A stretch of 64,000 nucleotides of DNA from Holophagales bacterium (GCA_016714815.1 JADKBZ010000004.1:404673-468672), one strand, 5' to 3'. Shown: positions 43,957-54,076, counted from the first letter of the stretch. The notes: generated by a model from the letters alone, not told the origin. Translations and numbers: made by a program.

Positions 43957-46456
43957 GACCCTTTTCGCCGCGGCGCTCCTCGCCGTCCTTCTCCCGGGCG
44001 GCGCCTCCGCCCAGGCTCCGCCCCCACCCTGGGTGCGGAAGATCGAGGTTCACGGAATCAAGCAGCTCGGAAGAGCCGACCTCCTCCGCCGGATCGACCT
44101 CAAGAGCTGGCGAATGCTCCCCGCGGACGCCGGCAGGAGCGTCCCCGGCCAGGTGGTCGAGGTCTACGAGCGCTCCGGGCTCCCCGCACCGAAGGTCGCG
44201 GTCGCGATCGGCGAGCCGGACGCGAAAGGGGCGACCGTCGTCACGCTCGACATCGTGGAGACGCCCCTGCCCCGCCTCGAATCGTTCTCGGTCGACCTCG
44301 ACGGCCTCCCGTTCGTGACGGGCCTCTCGACCCGGGTCCGGTTTCTCTACTTCAAGCTCGACGCGAAGCTCTCCCGGTTCAACAGGAAGGAGCTCGACCT
44401 CGGCCTGCGAAAGGAGCAGCGGCGCCTGCGGGCGCTCGGCTGGAAGGGGGCGACCTTCCAGGTCGAGGAGGAGCCGGCGGGAGGAGACGGCTCCCGCGCG
44501 GTGGCGGTGACGCTGAGCCCGGGGCCGCGAGAGAAGCTGGAGGGAGAGGAAATCGACCGGCCCGTGATGCGGGAGGTGCGCGCCTCCTGGAAGCGGCGCA
44601 ACGTCCCGCTGTCGGAGGGGGTCGTGAACCGCCTCGCCCGCGCCGCCGCCCAGGGGATGACCGACCGGGGGTACGTCGAGGTCCAGGTCACTCCCTTCGA
44701 GCGGCAGGAAGGGCCGAAGCGGATCGTCGTCCTGAAGGCGAAGCACGGGCCGCGCCTCGACGTGGAGTCGATCCGGTTCGAGGGGGCGACCTCGCTACCC
44801 GCGAAGGAGCTCCGGAAGGTGATCCTCGTACACGAGCCGCAGCTCCTCGGTCTCTCCCGGTCCCACCCCGGGCCGAAGATCCTGGAGGAGAGCCGGCTCG
44901 CCCTCGCCGACCTCTACGCGCGGTCCGGCTTCCCCGAGGCGCTCGTCGAAGCGGCGACGGAGGGAACCGGAGAAGAGCGAACGGTCGTCTTCCGCGTGAG
45001 CGAGGGTCCACGGCGGACGATCGGGACGCTGGCGTTCCCGGGCGCGACGGCCATCGGCGTCGACGAGCTGCGCGGTCTCACGAAGCTCTCCGTGGGGCAG
45101 CCCCACTGGCCGGCGCGGGACGCCGGGGCTGCCGAAGCCCTGAAGAGGGCCTATGCCCGGCGCGGGTACGACGAGGCGGTCGTCACGCCGCGTCCCGGAG
45201 CTCCCGACGCCGAAGGGCGCGTGCCGCTCGTCTTCGAGGTCGTCGAGGGAAGCGTCTACCGCCTCGGCGAGGTCACCGTCCGCGGGAACACCAAGACGAA
45301 GAAGAAGAGGATCCTCTCCCTCGGGGACGAGCGGCGCGGCAGGCCCCTCGACAGCGGCCAGCTCGCCGAGCACCAGGCGCGACTCTCCCGCCTCGGCGTC
45401 TTCGACACGGTCTCCATCACGAGCGCTCCCGTCCCGGGATCGAACCCTCCCGAAAAGTCGGTCCTCATCGAGGTCGTCGACCGCCCGACGCGCTACGTGG
45501 AGTACGGCCTCGACTACAACACGCAGCGCGGCCTCGAAGTGGCGGGCACGCTCGGCGAGAGGAACCTCCTCGGGAACGCGGTCAACGGCAGCCTTTCGGC
45601 GCTCGTCGGGAAGGAACGGCAGAGCTACGTCCTCAACCTCGGTCAGCCCTCCCTCTTCGGCACCCGCCTCTACAACGCCGCCAAGGCGACCTACACCTTC
45701 GACAAGACCTACGACACCTTTTCCCTGCAGACGGTCGGCCTCGAGACCGGCCTCTCGTGGGAGTTCGACCCGAAGAAGATCCTCACCGTCGTCTACAAGA
45801 TCGAGGAACAGACGCCGGTCGACATCCAGCCGGGCGCCGAGGACGAGCCCCTTCCCCTCGCGGCGCGGATCGGCTCCATCACCCCCACCATCTCGCTCGA
45901 CCGGCGCGACGACCCGTTCCTGACGACGACGGGGACGTACCTGCTCGTCCGCGACAAGGTCTCCCGGACGTTCCTCGGCGGCGACAGCGACTTCGACCGG
46001 CTGGAGATCGACGCCCGGAAGTTTCGGGACCTCGGAGGGAACATCACCCTGGCGGCGGCCCTGCGCTCCGGCTATGCCCGGGTGCACGGGAGCTCGGAGC
46101 TCCCGGTCGGCGAGAGGTTCTACGTCGGCGGCGCGAGCACGCACCGCGGGTTCCGGGAGAAGGAGCTCGGCCCGAAGGGGGAGGACGGCTCGAGCCTCGG
46201 CGGCACCTCGTACCTCGTCGGAAACGTCGAGCTGCGGGCCCCGCTCCTCGGCCCGATAGAGGGAGGGGTCTTCCTCGACGTCGGGAACGCCTGGGAGGGC
46301 CGGATCGACGTCGCCGACCTCCGCTGGGCCGCGGGAATCGGCCTGAGGCTCCGGACCCCGATCGGACCGCTCCGGGTCGACGGCGGCTACCTCATCGACC
46401 AGCGGGAGGGCGAGAGCCGGACGGTCCTCCATTTCGCGATCGGCCACGCGTTCTGA
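43943..46456 (+). CDS. TamA/BamA-type outer-membrane protein with POTRA domains
   Basis: The 837-residue Omp85 protein has a signal peptide (about residues 1-22), then several POTRA domains between about 25 and 480. The best two are around residues 355-420 and 430-500, with GSVYRLGEVTVRGNTKTKKKR. A 16-strand barrel domain follows (about 510-837), ending in AIGHAF with the C-terminal Phe. Barrel signature YVGGASTHRGFREKELG is present near 735. GTG at 43943 overlaps tamB by 14 bases, so the two form the usual export pair. The extra POTRA domains make it as similar to BamA as to TamA; no other bam genes are nearby. Confidence 0.88.
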   Translation: MTSTRTLFAAALLAVLLPGGASAQAPPPPWVRKIEVHGIKQLGRADLLRRIDLKSWRMLPADAGRSVPGQVVEVYERSGLPAPKVAVAIGEPDAKGATVVTLDIVETPLPRLESFSVDLDGLPFVTGLSTRVRFLYFKLDAKLSRFNRKELDLGLRKEQRRLRALGWKGATFQVEEEPAGGDGSRAVAVTLSPGPREKLEGEEIDRPVMREVRASWKRRNVPLSEGVVNRLARAAAQGMTDRGYVEVQVTPFERQEGPKRIVVLKAKHGPRLDVESIRFEGATSLPAKELRKVILVHEPQLLGLSRSHPGPKILEESRLALADLYARSGFPEALVEAATEGTGEERTVVFRVSEGPRRTIGTLAFPGATAIGVDELRGLTKLSVGQPHWPARDAGAAEALKRAYARRGYDEAVVTPRPGAPDAEGRVPLVFEVVEGSVYRLGEVTVRGNTKTKKKRILSLGDERRGRPLDSGQLAEHQARLSRLGVFDTVSITSAPVPGSNPPEKSVLIEVVDRPTRYVEYGLDYNTQRGLEVAGTLGERNLLGNAVNGSLSALVGKERQSYVLNLGQPSLFGTRLYNAAKATYTFDKTYDTFSLQTVGLETGLSWEFDPKKILTVVYKIEEQTPVDIQPGAEDEPLPLAARIGSITPTISLDRRDDPFLTTTGTYLLVRDKVSRTFLGGDSDFDRLEIDARKFRDLGGNITLAAALRSGYARVHGSSELPVGERFYVGGASTHRGFREKELGPKGEDGSSLGGTSYLVGNVELRAPLLGPIEGGVFLDVGNAWEGRIDVADLRWAAGIGLRLRTPIGPLRVDGGYLIDQREGESRTVLHFAIGHAF

Positions 46457-46538
46457 GGCGCCGCCCCGGAGCGAGAGCTCTCTCGAAACAGGGCCGCTTG
46501 CGGGGACGGCCCCTACTTCCTATCCTCGCGCGGCTCCG

Positions 46539-47207
46539 ATGCGACTCCCGGTTCTCGCCCTGATGGCCACCTTCCTGTCCGCGCCGTACGCGGCAGCGGA
46601 GGGCATTGCCGTCGAGCGGGGCGGGAACGACCCCGCTTCGGGGATCACGGTCTCGTGGCACCTCCCGCCCGGCTTCGAGGAGAGCGAGCTGCTGCTCGAG
46701 ATCGAAGGCGGACCCCGGGTGAGGCTCACGGACGAGCTCCGCGGCCGCCACCCCCGGGTCGTCGTGACGCTGCCCGCCCTCGCCGGGTCGGCCCGCTTCG
46801 TCGTCCGGGCTGGCCGCGAAGCGGACGAACGCGGAGGAAAACGTCGGGAAGTCGACGTCGCAACCTCGGGGACCTTCGCGCTCGCCGGGCTTCCGACGAC
46901 GGGCCGCGTTCCCGTGCGGGCCGCCGCCACGCGGCCGATTCCGGGCGCCGCCATGGAGTGGTGGGCGGAAGCGTCCGGTCGCCCCGTCGAGGGCCCCTCG
47001 CCCGCCCTCGAAGCTCCGGTCACCGCCGCGGGCGCCGAAGGGCTGCCCGCCGCGCCGGCCCTCCCATCGTCCGGTCCCGTTCCGGCGGTCTCGACCAGCG
47101 AGGCGGCCGCGGGCCCTGGTGATCCGTCGCCGGCCAGGGCGGTCGCGGCCCGGCGCGGTCCTCGAGAGCGGGCCTTCACGGGCGCGGCGACTCCCCTCAG
47201 GAACTGA
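46539..47207 (+). CDS. Secreted protein of unknown function
   Basis: The 222-residue protein has a signal peptide (about residues 1-20), a beta-rich first half with FEESELLLEIEGGPRVRLT and RFVVRAG, and a Pro/Ala/Gly/Ser-rich, probably disordered, second half. I recognise no family. TATCCT at 46521-46526 lies 12 bases before the ATG, giving a very short leader. It follows the Omp85 gene by 82 bases. Nothing is identified in the 130 bases after it. Confidence 0.6.
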   Translation: MRLPVLALMATFLSAPYAAAEGIAVERGGNDPASGITVSWHLPPGFEESELLLEIEGGPRVRLTDELRGRHPRVVVTLPALAGSARFVVRAGREADERGGKRREVDVATSGTFALAGLPTTGRVPVRAAATRPIPGAAMEWWAEASGRPVEGPSPALEAPVTAAGAEGLPAAPALPSSGPVPAVSTSEAAAGPGDPSPARAVAARRGPRERAFTGAATPLRN

Positions 47208-47337
47208 GGCGGCGGTCCCTTTCCCGATCCGGATCTCACCGCGCCGCCGGCCGGCGAGGCGTTCTTGCCTTTCCCGCGCCGATGCGCCGCGGTCCGTTTC
47301 CCTTCGCTCGTTCGCTCGAGCAGGAAAGGACCACCGA

Positions 47338-49562
47338 ATGCTTCGTCCGATCCCCGAGACCTGGACTTTCCGGGTTCCTCGGGTTGTCTACCTGCTGGCG
47401 TTCTTCCTCCTGGCGGTCCGCCCGCTCGAGGCGGCGCGCTACCGCGTCGTCGACGAGAACGGCAAGCCCGTTCCAGCGGCCCGGGTCTCGATCCAGGGCC
47501 GCGCCGGTTCGGTTGCGGCCGACGCGCAGGGCGAGCTGCGCCTCGACGCCGAGCCCGCCCTGCCGTTCGAGGTCGGGATCTTCGCGCCGAGCGGCGCGTG
47601 GCTCGGGATCGTCCGCGTCGAGAGCCGGCTGCCCGGAGACGCCGTCCGCGACCTCGTCCTCCCCGCGGCCCGGAGCACCGAGGTCTTCGTCTCGGCCGGG
47701 ACAGCCGCCTCCCTCCTCGCTCCCCGGCCAACCCGGTCTCCCTCGTCTCCAAGAGAGAGCTCGACGAGCGGCAGCCGAGCCGGCTCTCGGACACCGTGGA
47801 CACGCTCCCGGGCATCTCCAAGAGCGACGAGAGCACGAGCTCGGTCCCCGTCGTCCGGGGCCTCTCCCGCGGGCGGACGCTCCTGATGATCGACGACGGC
47901 CGGGTCTCGGCCGAGAGGCGTGCCGGGGCCTCCGCGTCGTTCCTGAACCCCTTCGCCCTCGAGAGCGTCGAGATCGTCCGCGGACCGGGCTCCGTCGCCT
48001 ACGGATCGGATGCGTTCGGCGGCGTCATCCAGGCGAAGACCTCGATGCCGACCCCCGGAGAGCTGAGCGGCCGCTACACGCTCGCGGCGGGCACGGGCGG
48101 CACGCCGGAGGCCGCGGGAGGGGCGTCCGTCAACGTCCCCGCCGGACCGGGCGCGTTCTCGCTCGCCCTCTACCAGCGGAGCCAGAGCGACTACGAGTCG
48201 CCCGAAGGGACGCAGGACAACTCCTCCGTGAGGGACCGTGGCTTCGTCCTGCGCGGCCTCGTCCCTGTCGGAGAGGCGCGGCTCTGGGCGGGGTTCCAGC
48301 TCGACCAGGTCCGCGACATGGGCAAGCCCCAGGCCGACCTCCCGACGACGCGGACGTTCTACCCCTCGGAGGATTCCTCGCGCTTCACGCTCGGCCTCGA
48401 CGTTCCCGGCGTCGCCGGCTTCTCCTCGGTCGAGCTGCGCGCGTTCTACGGCGCCTACGGCATCGCCACGAACCGGCAGCGGGTGCCGAACGCGACGACG
48501 ACGCTTCGAAACACCATCTCCGACGTCGACGCGAACGACTTCTCCGTGCGGCTCCTCGCCCGCCGCTCGCTCGGGACCGCCGGAGTCCGGGTGGGCTTCG
48601 ACGTGAACGGACGGAGCGGGCTGACGGCCCTCAACATCGTCGAGAGCTTCGACTCGGCCGGGAACCCGACGGCGAGGACGACCGAGGTCGCCGTCGAGGA
48701 CGCGAGCCGCACCGACTGGGGGGCCTTCGCCGAGAGCGACGTCCCCCTCGCGGGAGAGAAGCTGATGCTGACCGCGGGGCTTCGCGCCGACCACGTGTCG
48801 ACGCAGAACACCGGCGGCTACTTCGGGGATCTCTCGACGTCGGACAGCGCCCTGTCGGGATTCGCGACGCTCGCCTTCACGTTCTCGCCGGAATGGAAGG
48901 CCGTCGCGCAGTACTCGCGGGGGTTCCGGGACCCGACGCTCTCCGACCGCTACTTCCGCGGGGTCTCGGGCCGCGGCTTCGTCACCGGCAATCCCGACCT
49001 CGTCGCGGAGACGTCCAACCAGTGGGACCTCTCCGTACACGGCCGGACCGGACCGGTGAACGTCGGACTCTCGGGCTACCTCTACCGGATCCAGGACCTC
49101 GTCGAGCGCTACAAGGTGGGCGACAACTTCTTCTTTCGCAACCGGGGCGAGGCGGAGATCCAGGGCGTCGAGCTCGAGGCCGACGTGCGGCTCGCCCCCC
49201 GGCTCGTCGTCCGCGTCGCGGGCGCGCTCGCCCAGGGCCGGATCCTCGACGACGGAACCTGGGCGCCGGACATCGCCCCGCCGACCGCGCAGGTCGTCGT
49301 CGACCACGCGCCCCTCGCGGGGCTCTTCTGGCGGGCGCGGTTCGTGGCGGTGGCCCGCGACGAGAAGCCCGGCGCCTCCGAGGTCGCCGTCGCCGGCTAC
49401 GGCCGGCTCGACCTCTCCGCGGGGGTCCGCGTCTCGAGCCTGCTCACCGTCACGGTCTCGGCGCGAAACCTCTTCGACCAGGCCTACGCCGACTCGGCGG
49501 ACGAGCTTCACGTCGTCGCGCCGGGGCGCGGGGCCATCCTGACCCTGGCGGGGTCCTTCTAG
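47338..49562 (+). CDS. TonB-dependent outer-membrane receptor, one apparent frameshift
   Basis: The product begins with a signal peptide and a carboxypeptidase-regulatory-like beta domain (about residues 35-110), then a TonB-box-like EVFVSAG. A plug domain follows with GRTLLMIDDGRV and ESVEIVRGPGSVAYGSDAFGG, and a 22-strand barrel ends in ILTLAGSF. Near 47719-47725 the frame shifts by one base: the first part reads ASLLAPRP, while the plug continues in the other frame as SPANPVSLVSKRELDE. One missing base in the CTCGCTCCCC stretch restores a single frame of about 740 residues. Motifs on both sides are intact, so this looks like a sequencing error or very recent mutation. The ligand is unknown. 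Confidence 0.82.
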
Positions 49563-50413
49563 GGTTCCTCGGGCGCGAGCTGCGGCTCTCCGAGCCGCAG
49601 CTCGACGTCCTTTCCGGTGAACGGGTCCCGGAACCCGAGGAAGACGGCCGCGAGGCGCATCCCCTCGCGGTTCTTGTTCCCGGCGCCGTAGCGCGGGTCG
49701 CCGAGGACGGGGTGCCCGATGGCGTCGAGGTGGCGCCGGATCTGGTGATGCCGGCCGGTCTCGATCGTCACGTCGAGCGCCGTCGTGTCGCGCAGGGGGT
49801 CGTAGGAATCGACCCGGAAAAGCGTGCGGGCCGGCTTGTCGTCGATGGGGAGGGCGATCGTCCCTTCCTTCCCGTGGCGGGCCTCGACGTTGCCGAGGAC
49901 CTCGGCGCGGTAGCGCTTGACGACCTTCGTCTCCCTGAGGAGGGCCGAGAGCTCCGCGGCGGCCGTCGTGTCGTGGGCCACGAGGACGAGCCCCTCCACC
50001 TCGCGGTCGAGGCGGTGGACGAGGAAGACGGGACGGTCGAGCCGCTTCTCGACCTGCCGCAGCAGCGAGGCGTGGTCCCCGAACTCCGTCCCCTGGGAGA
50101 GGAGCCCGGCCGGCTTGCTCCAGGCGGACCAGCGCGTGGCGTCGTACACGAGCGTCGCCTCGAGCGGGCGGAGCGCCAGGAGCTCGGGGTCGTAGTGGAT
50201 CTCCAGAACGTCCCCCGGCCTCACGGTCGCCGTCTCGCGCCGGAGGCGGTTCGGGGAGCGCCCGGAGCGGCCGACGTGGACGGCCCCCTTGCGCATGGCG
50301 TCCTTCACGACGCCCTTGGAGAGTCCGGTCACGCGGGCGAGGACGTCGGCGGCCCCGGGCGGGTCACCGGCGACGACGCGATGGCGGCGGGAGAAGCGGG
50401 AAGGCTCGGTCAC
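49559..50413 (-). CDS. RluA-family pseudouridine synthase
   Basis: The 284-residue protein has an S4-like N-terminal domain (about residues 20-75) and the RluA catalytic domain. Motif HRLDREVEGLVL has the catalytic Asp136. RYRAEVLG and ETGRHHQIRRHLDAIGHPVLGD supply the other conserved blocks. It isomerises uridine to pseudouridine in rRNA or tRNA; the target cannot be told. The start is GTG at 50413, preceded by GGTGGGAG, with TATGGT at 50421-50426. It converges with the TonB receptor, and their stop codons share the four bases CTAG (49559-49562). Confidence 0.9.
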   Translation of the reverse strand: MTEPSRFSRRHRVVAGDPPGAADVLARVTGLSKGVVKDAMRKGAVHVGRSGRSPNRLRRETATVRPGDVLEIHYDPELLALRPLEATLVYDATRWSAWSKPAGLLSQGTEFGDHASLLRQVEKRLDRPVFLVHRLDREVEGLVLVAHDTTAAAELSALLRETKVVKRYRAEVLGNVEARHGKEGTIALPIDDKPARTLFRVDSYDPLRDTTALDVTIETGRHHQIRRHLDAIGHPVLGDPRYGAGNKNREGMRLAAVFLGFRDPFTGKDVELRLGEPQLAPEEP

Positions 50414-50470
50414 GGACTCCCACCATAGCGCGACGGGGGCGCGGCTTCGCGTATTCTTCCGAGCACTTCG

Positions 50471-53400
50471 ATGCGGAGCCCCCTGCCCGGTCCCCGCGCC
50501 TGGTTCTCGATTGCGACTCTCGCCGTCGCCGCGTCGGCCTCGCTCCCGGCTCCCTCGGCCGAGGCCCTCGACCCGGAACGGGCGCTGACGCAGTACGTGC
50601 ACCATTCCTGGAGCACGGGCGAGGGCCTTCCCCAGAGCACGGGCCTCTCCCTGGCGCGCGCCAGGGACGGCTTCCTCTGGGTAGGGACCGAAGAGGGGAT
50701 CGCGCGGTTCGACGGGACGTCCTTCGTCGTCTTCAACCGGAAGAACACCCCCGGACTCCCGCACAACCTCGCCTACTCGCTCGTGGGCGCGCGCGACGGC
50801 AGCCTCTGGGTCGGCACGGCCGCCGGCCTCGCCCGCTTCGTGGAGGGCTCCGCCCGCCCGTTCGGAGCGCGCGAGGAGGTGCCCGAGAAAGCCGTCCGCT
50901 GCCTTCTCGAGGACCAGGGGGGCGCGATCTGGGCCGGCACCTGGGGAGGCGGCCTCGTCCGGATCGCGAAAGAGGTGGTGACGGTCTTCACGATGGGCGA
51001 CGGCCTCGGGAGCGACGAGGTCTCCTCCCTCCACGAGGATCCCGACGGCACCCTCTGGATCGCCACTTCGGGTGGCCTTTCGCGACGTACCCCGGACGGA
51101 CGGATCGAATCCGTTCGCGTTCCCGGCCCTCTGGGCACCCGCTTTCGCGGCCTCTGCCGCGGCCCGGACGGCCGCCTCTGGGTCGGCTCGGACGAGGGGC
51201 TCTTCCGTTTGGGCCCAGACGGCGCCACGAAGCGTATCGGGACTGCGGACGCCCTCGCGAGCGAGAAGATCCACACGCTCGCGTCGGACGGGGACGGGAA
51301 CGTCTGGGTGGCCACGACCAGAGGGCTCTGCCGGGTGAACGGCGAGTCGGTCTCGTGCTTCGTCGACCAGGGCCCGATCTCCCCCGCCCCCGCGTTCCCG
51401 ATTCTCCGGGACGAAGCCGGAGACCTCTGGTTCGGACTGGCCGGAAGCGGGCTGCACCGCTTCTCGGCGTCGCCGGTCCTCGTCTTCGGCCGCCCCGAGG
51501 GGCTGCCGACCGACGTCGTCCTCGCGCTTCTCGAAGCGCGCGACGGCCGTATCTGGATCGGGACCTACGGGGCCGGTATCGCCGTTCTCGACGCTCGCTC
51601 GGTAAAGACGATCTCGCGCCGCGACGGCCTCCCCGACGACACCGTCGTCGGATTCCACGAGGACCCGGACGGCGTCGTCTGGGTGGCGACGAAAGGGGGC
51701 CTGGCGGCCATCGCGGGAGGCGCCGTGCGGCCCGGCCTCGTCCCGCCCGGCCTCCCGAGCCGGGACCTCTACTCCGTCACCCGCGACACCGCGGGGACCC
51801 TCTGGGTGGCGAGCGACTCCGGCCTCTCGCGGCTCGAAGGGAAGACATTCCGCACCCTCGGCGCCCGGGACGGCCTTCCGAGCGTCCGCCTCCGGATGAT
51901 GACCGCCACGAGCGACGGGTCGATCTGGACCGGCGCCGCGGGCGGGGGGCTGGTACGCATCCACGACGGGAAGGTCGAGGCGTTCGGCACCGCCGAGGGG
52001 CTCCCCCCCGCGACGGTCTACTCGCTCCACGAGGACCCCGACGGGACGCTCTGGTGCGGGACACTCGGCGGCGGCCTCGTCCGCGGAAGGAACGGGCGCT
52101 TCCACGCCTTCACGACTCGCGACGGCCTCTTCGACGACACCGTCTTCGAAGCCCTCGACGACCACCTCGGAAACCTCTGGCTGACGAGCAACCACGGCGT
52201 CTCGAGGGTTTCGCGAAGCGAGATCGCATCCTTCGAGGCGGGCCGAATCGGGTCCATCCCCATCCGGCTCTTCGGCGTCGCGGAAGGTCTCCGCTCCGCC
52301 GAGTGCAACGGAGCGGGAGAGCCGGCCGGCATCCGGACCCGCGACGGAAAGCTCTGGCTGGCCACGCTGGGCGGAGCGGCCGTGCTCGACCCGGGCGCGA
52401 CCCAGCCCCTCGCGTCCGTCGCGGCTCCACGGATCGAACAGGTCCTCGTCGACGGTCGAACCCTTTCCCACGTCTCGGGAGTCGTCCTGCCGGCGGGCCG
52501 CGAGGCGATCGAGATCCGGTACACGGCCCCGGTCTTCCGGGTCCCGGAGCGGGCCCGCTTCCGGTACACCCTCACCGGTTTCGACGACCATCCCGTCGAC
52601 GCCGGCTCCCGCCGGACCGCCATCTACACGAACCTCGCACCCGGCACGTACGAGTTCTCCGTCTCCGCCTCCGTCGACGGAGGGCCGTTCGGGCCCCCGG
52701 GCGTGCCGCTCGCGGTCCGCGTCGAGCCGCGGCTCCACCAGACCTGGTGGTTCCGCGCCTTCTGCCTCGCCTGCGCCGTCGGCGCTGCCTGGGGCCTGCA
52801 CGCCGTCCGGGTCCGCCTCCTGAACGCCCGGGCGACGGAGCTGCACGCCCTCGTGGCGGACCGGACCCGGAAGCTGATCCTCGAGAAGGAACGGACCGAG
52901 GAGGCGAACCGGGCCAAGGGCCGGTTCCTGGCGAACGTCTCGCACGAGCTCCGGACGCCGCTCAACGCCATCATCGGCTACGCCGACCTCCTCGCCGAGC
53001 AGGCCGACGAGCGCAGCCTCGCGGACTTCTCCGAGGACCTCGGCCGGATCCGCCGCGCGGCCGAGCACCAGCTCACCCTCGTGAACGACGTCCTCGACCT
53101 CGCCAAGGTCGAGGCCGGACGGCTCGACGTGACGGTCGCCGCCGTCGACCTCGCGCCCTTCCTCTCCGACCTCGTCGCCACCGTCGAGCCGATGATCCGC
53201 CGGAACGGCAACCGGATCGAGGCCGATGGAGTCGAAGGGGCGGGAACGATCCGGACCGACCCGACGCGTCTCCGCCAGATCCTCCTGAACCTCCTCTCGA
53301 ACGCGGCCCGCCACACCACGAACGGAGTCGTCCGGCTCGAAGCCCTGCGCGACGGGAGGGACGTCGTCTTCCGCGTCCGGGACACCGGCGTCGGCATGTC

Positions 53401-53590
53401 GCCCGAAGAGCTGGCCGCCCTTTTCCAGGCCTTCTCCCAGGTGGGCAGCGGCGACCCGCGCGGCGGGACCGGCCTCGGCCTCGAGATCAGCAGGCGCCTC
53501 GCGCACCTCCTCGGCGGCGACGTCACCGTCGAGAGCGTCCCGGGGCACGGTTCGACCTTCACGCTTCGCCTTCCGGCCGCCGAGGCCTGA
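50471..53590 (+). CDS. Sensor histidine kinase with two-component-regulator propeller
   Basis: The 1039-residue protein has a signal peptide (about residues 1-35) and an extracytoplasmic sensor of about 650 residues. This is made of the 40-residue regulator-propeller repeats (for example HEDPDGTLWIATSGGLSR and LWVGSDEGLFRLG) that form two seven-bladed propellers. A Y_Y_Y domain (about 670-735) and a single membrane helix (about 755-780) follow. The cytoplasmic part has a HisKA domain with VSHELRTPLNAI, His825, and a HATPase domain with NLLSNAARHT, DTGVGMS and GGTGLGLEI. There is no receiver or AraC output, so a separate regulator is needed. This class often senses polysaccharide breakdown products. 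Confidence 0.92.
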   Translation: MRSPLPGPRAWFSIATLAVAASASLPAPSAEALDPERALTQYVHHSWSTGEGLPQSTGLSLARARDGFLWVGTEEGIARFDGTSFVVFNRKNTPGLPHNLAYSLVGARDGSLWVGTAAGLARFVEGSARPFGAREEVPEKAVRCLLEDQGGAIWAGTWGGGLVRIAKEVVTVFTMGDGLGSDEVSSLHEDPDGTLWIATSGGLSRRTPDGRIESVRVPGPLGTRFRGLCRGPDGRLWVGSDEGLFRLGPDGATKRIGTADALASEKIHTLASDGDGNVWVATTRGLCRVNGESVSCFVDQGPISPAPAFPILRDEAGDLWFGLAGSGLHRFSASPVLVFGRPEGLPTDVVLALLEARDGRIWIGTYGAGIAVLDARSVKTISRRDGLPDDTVVGFHEDPDGVVWVATKGGLAAIAGGAVRPGLVPPGLPSRDLYSVTRDTAGTLWVASDSGLSRLEGKTFRTLGARDGLPSVRLRMMTATSDGSIWTGAAGGGLVRIHDGKVEAFGTAEGLPPATVYSLHEDPDGTLWCGTLGGGLVRGRNGRFHAFTTRDGLFDDTVFEALDDHLGNLWLTSNHGVSRVSRSEIASFEAGRIGSIPIRLFGVAEGLRSAECNGAGEPAGIRTRDGKLWLATLGGAAVLDPGATQPLASVAAPRIEQVLVDGRTLSHVSGVVLPAGREAIEIRYTAPVFRVPERARFRYTLTGFDDHPVDAGSRRTAIYTNLAPGTYEFSVSASVDGGPFGPPGVPLAVRVEPRLHQTWWFRAFCLACAVGAAWGLHAVRVRLLNARATELHALVADRTRKLILEKERTEEANRAKGRFLANVSHELRTPLNAIIGYADLLAEQADERSLADFSEDLGRIRRAAEHQLTLVNDVLDLAKVEAGRLDVTVAAVDLAPFLSDLVATVEPMIRRNGNRIEADGVEGAGTIRTDPTRLRQILLNLLSNAARHTTNGVVRLEALRDGRDVVFRVRDTGVGMSPEELAALFQAFSQVGSGDPRGGTGLGLEISRRLAHLLGGDVTVESVPGHGSTFTLRLPAAEA

Positions 53591-53649
53591 CCCCGCGGCC
53601 GGTCCGGGCGGAGTGCGCCCGCGGAGAGACAGGGGCTAGACTTCGCCTC

Positions 53650-54024
53650 ATGAGAAGACTGGCCGCCGCGACCGTGCTCCTCCTCGGACTGCTGTCGGTC
53701 GCGTGCAAATGCCCGTGGGAGGGGAAGAGCGTCTGGCTCGCGACCACGGCTTCGGAGGGAAAGACCCTCGACACCCGGACCGGCGACGAGCTCCTCCTCG
53801 ACCTGGCGATCACTCCCGGCTCGAAGGCGAAGTGGTACGTCGTCGAGCTCGACGAGAAGGTCCTGGAACGGAAGGGTCCGGCCGAGGAGCAGGCGGACGG
53901 CCGGAGCGTGAGGATCGCGTTCCTCGCCCGCCGGCCGGGCGTGACGGACCTCGTCGCTTCCTACGCCACGGGCAAGAGCGCCCCCCCGGAGAAGACCTTC
54001 CGGACCACCGTCTGGGTGCGCTGA
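53650..54024 (+). CDS. Small lipoprotein, possible chagasin-like (I42) inhibitor
   Basis: The 124-residue product has a lipobox (LLSVAC, cysteine about residue 19) and one beta-rich domain. It contains TGDELLLDLAITPGSKAKW, then VRIAFLARRPGVTDLVASY and a final TTVWV, an order that resembles I42 cysteine-peptidase inhibitors (chagasin). It lacks the typical NPTTGYSW loop, so the assignment is tentative. ATG at 53650 is preceded at seven bases by TAGACT (53637-53642), with no ribosome-binding site, so the message is probably leaderless. Confidence 0.6.
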   Translation: MRRLAAATVLLLGLLSVACKCPWEGKSVWLATTASEGKTLDTRTGDELLLDLAITPGSKAKWYVVELDEKVLERKGPAEEQADGRSVRIAFLARRPGVTDLVASYATGKSAPPEKTFRTTVWVR

Positions 54025-54076
54025 AGGTGCTTTCTCCGGCTCTCCCGGTGTAACGTCTCCCCGACAGACTCGCACG

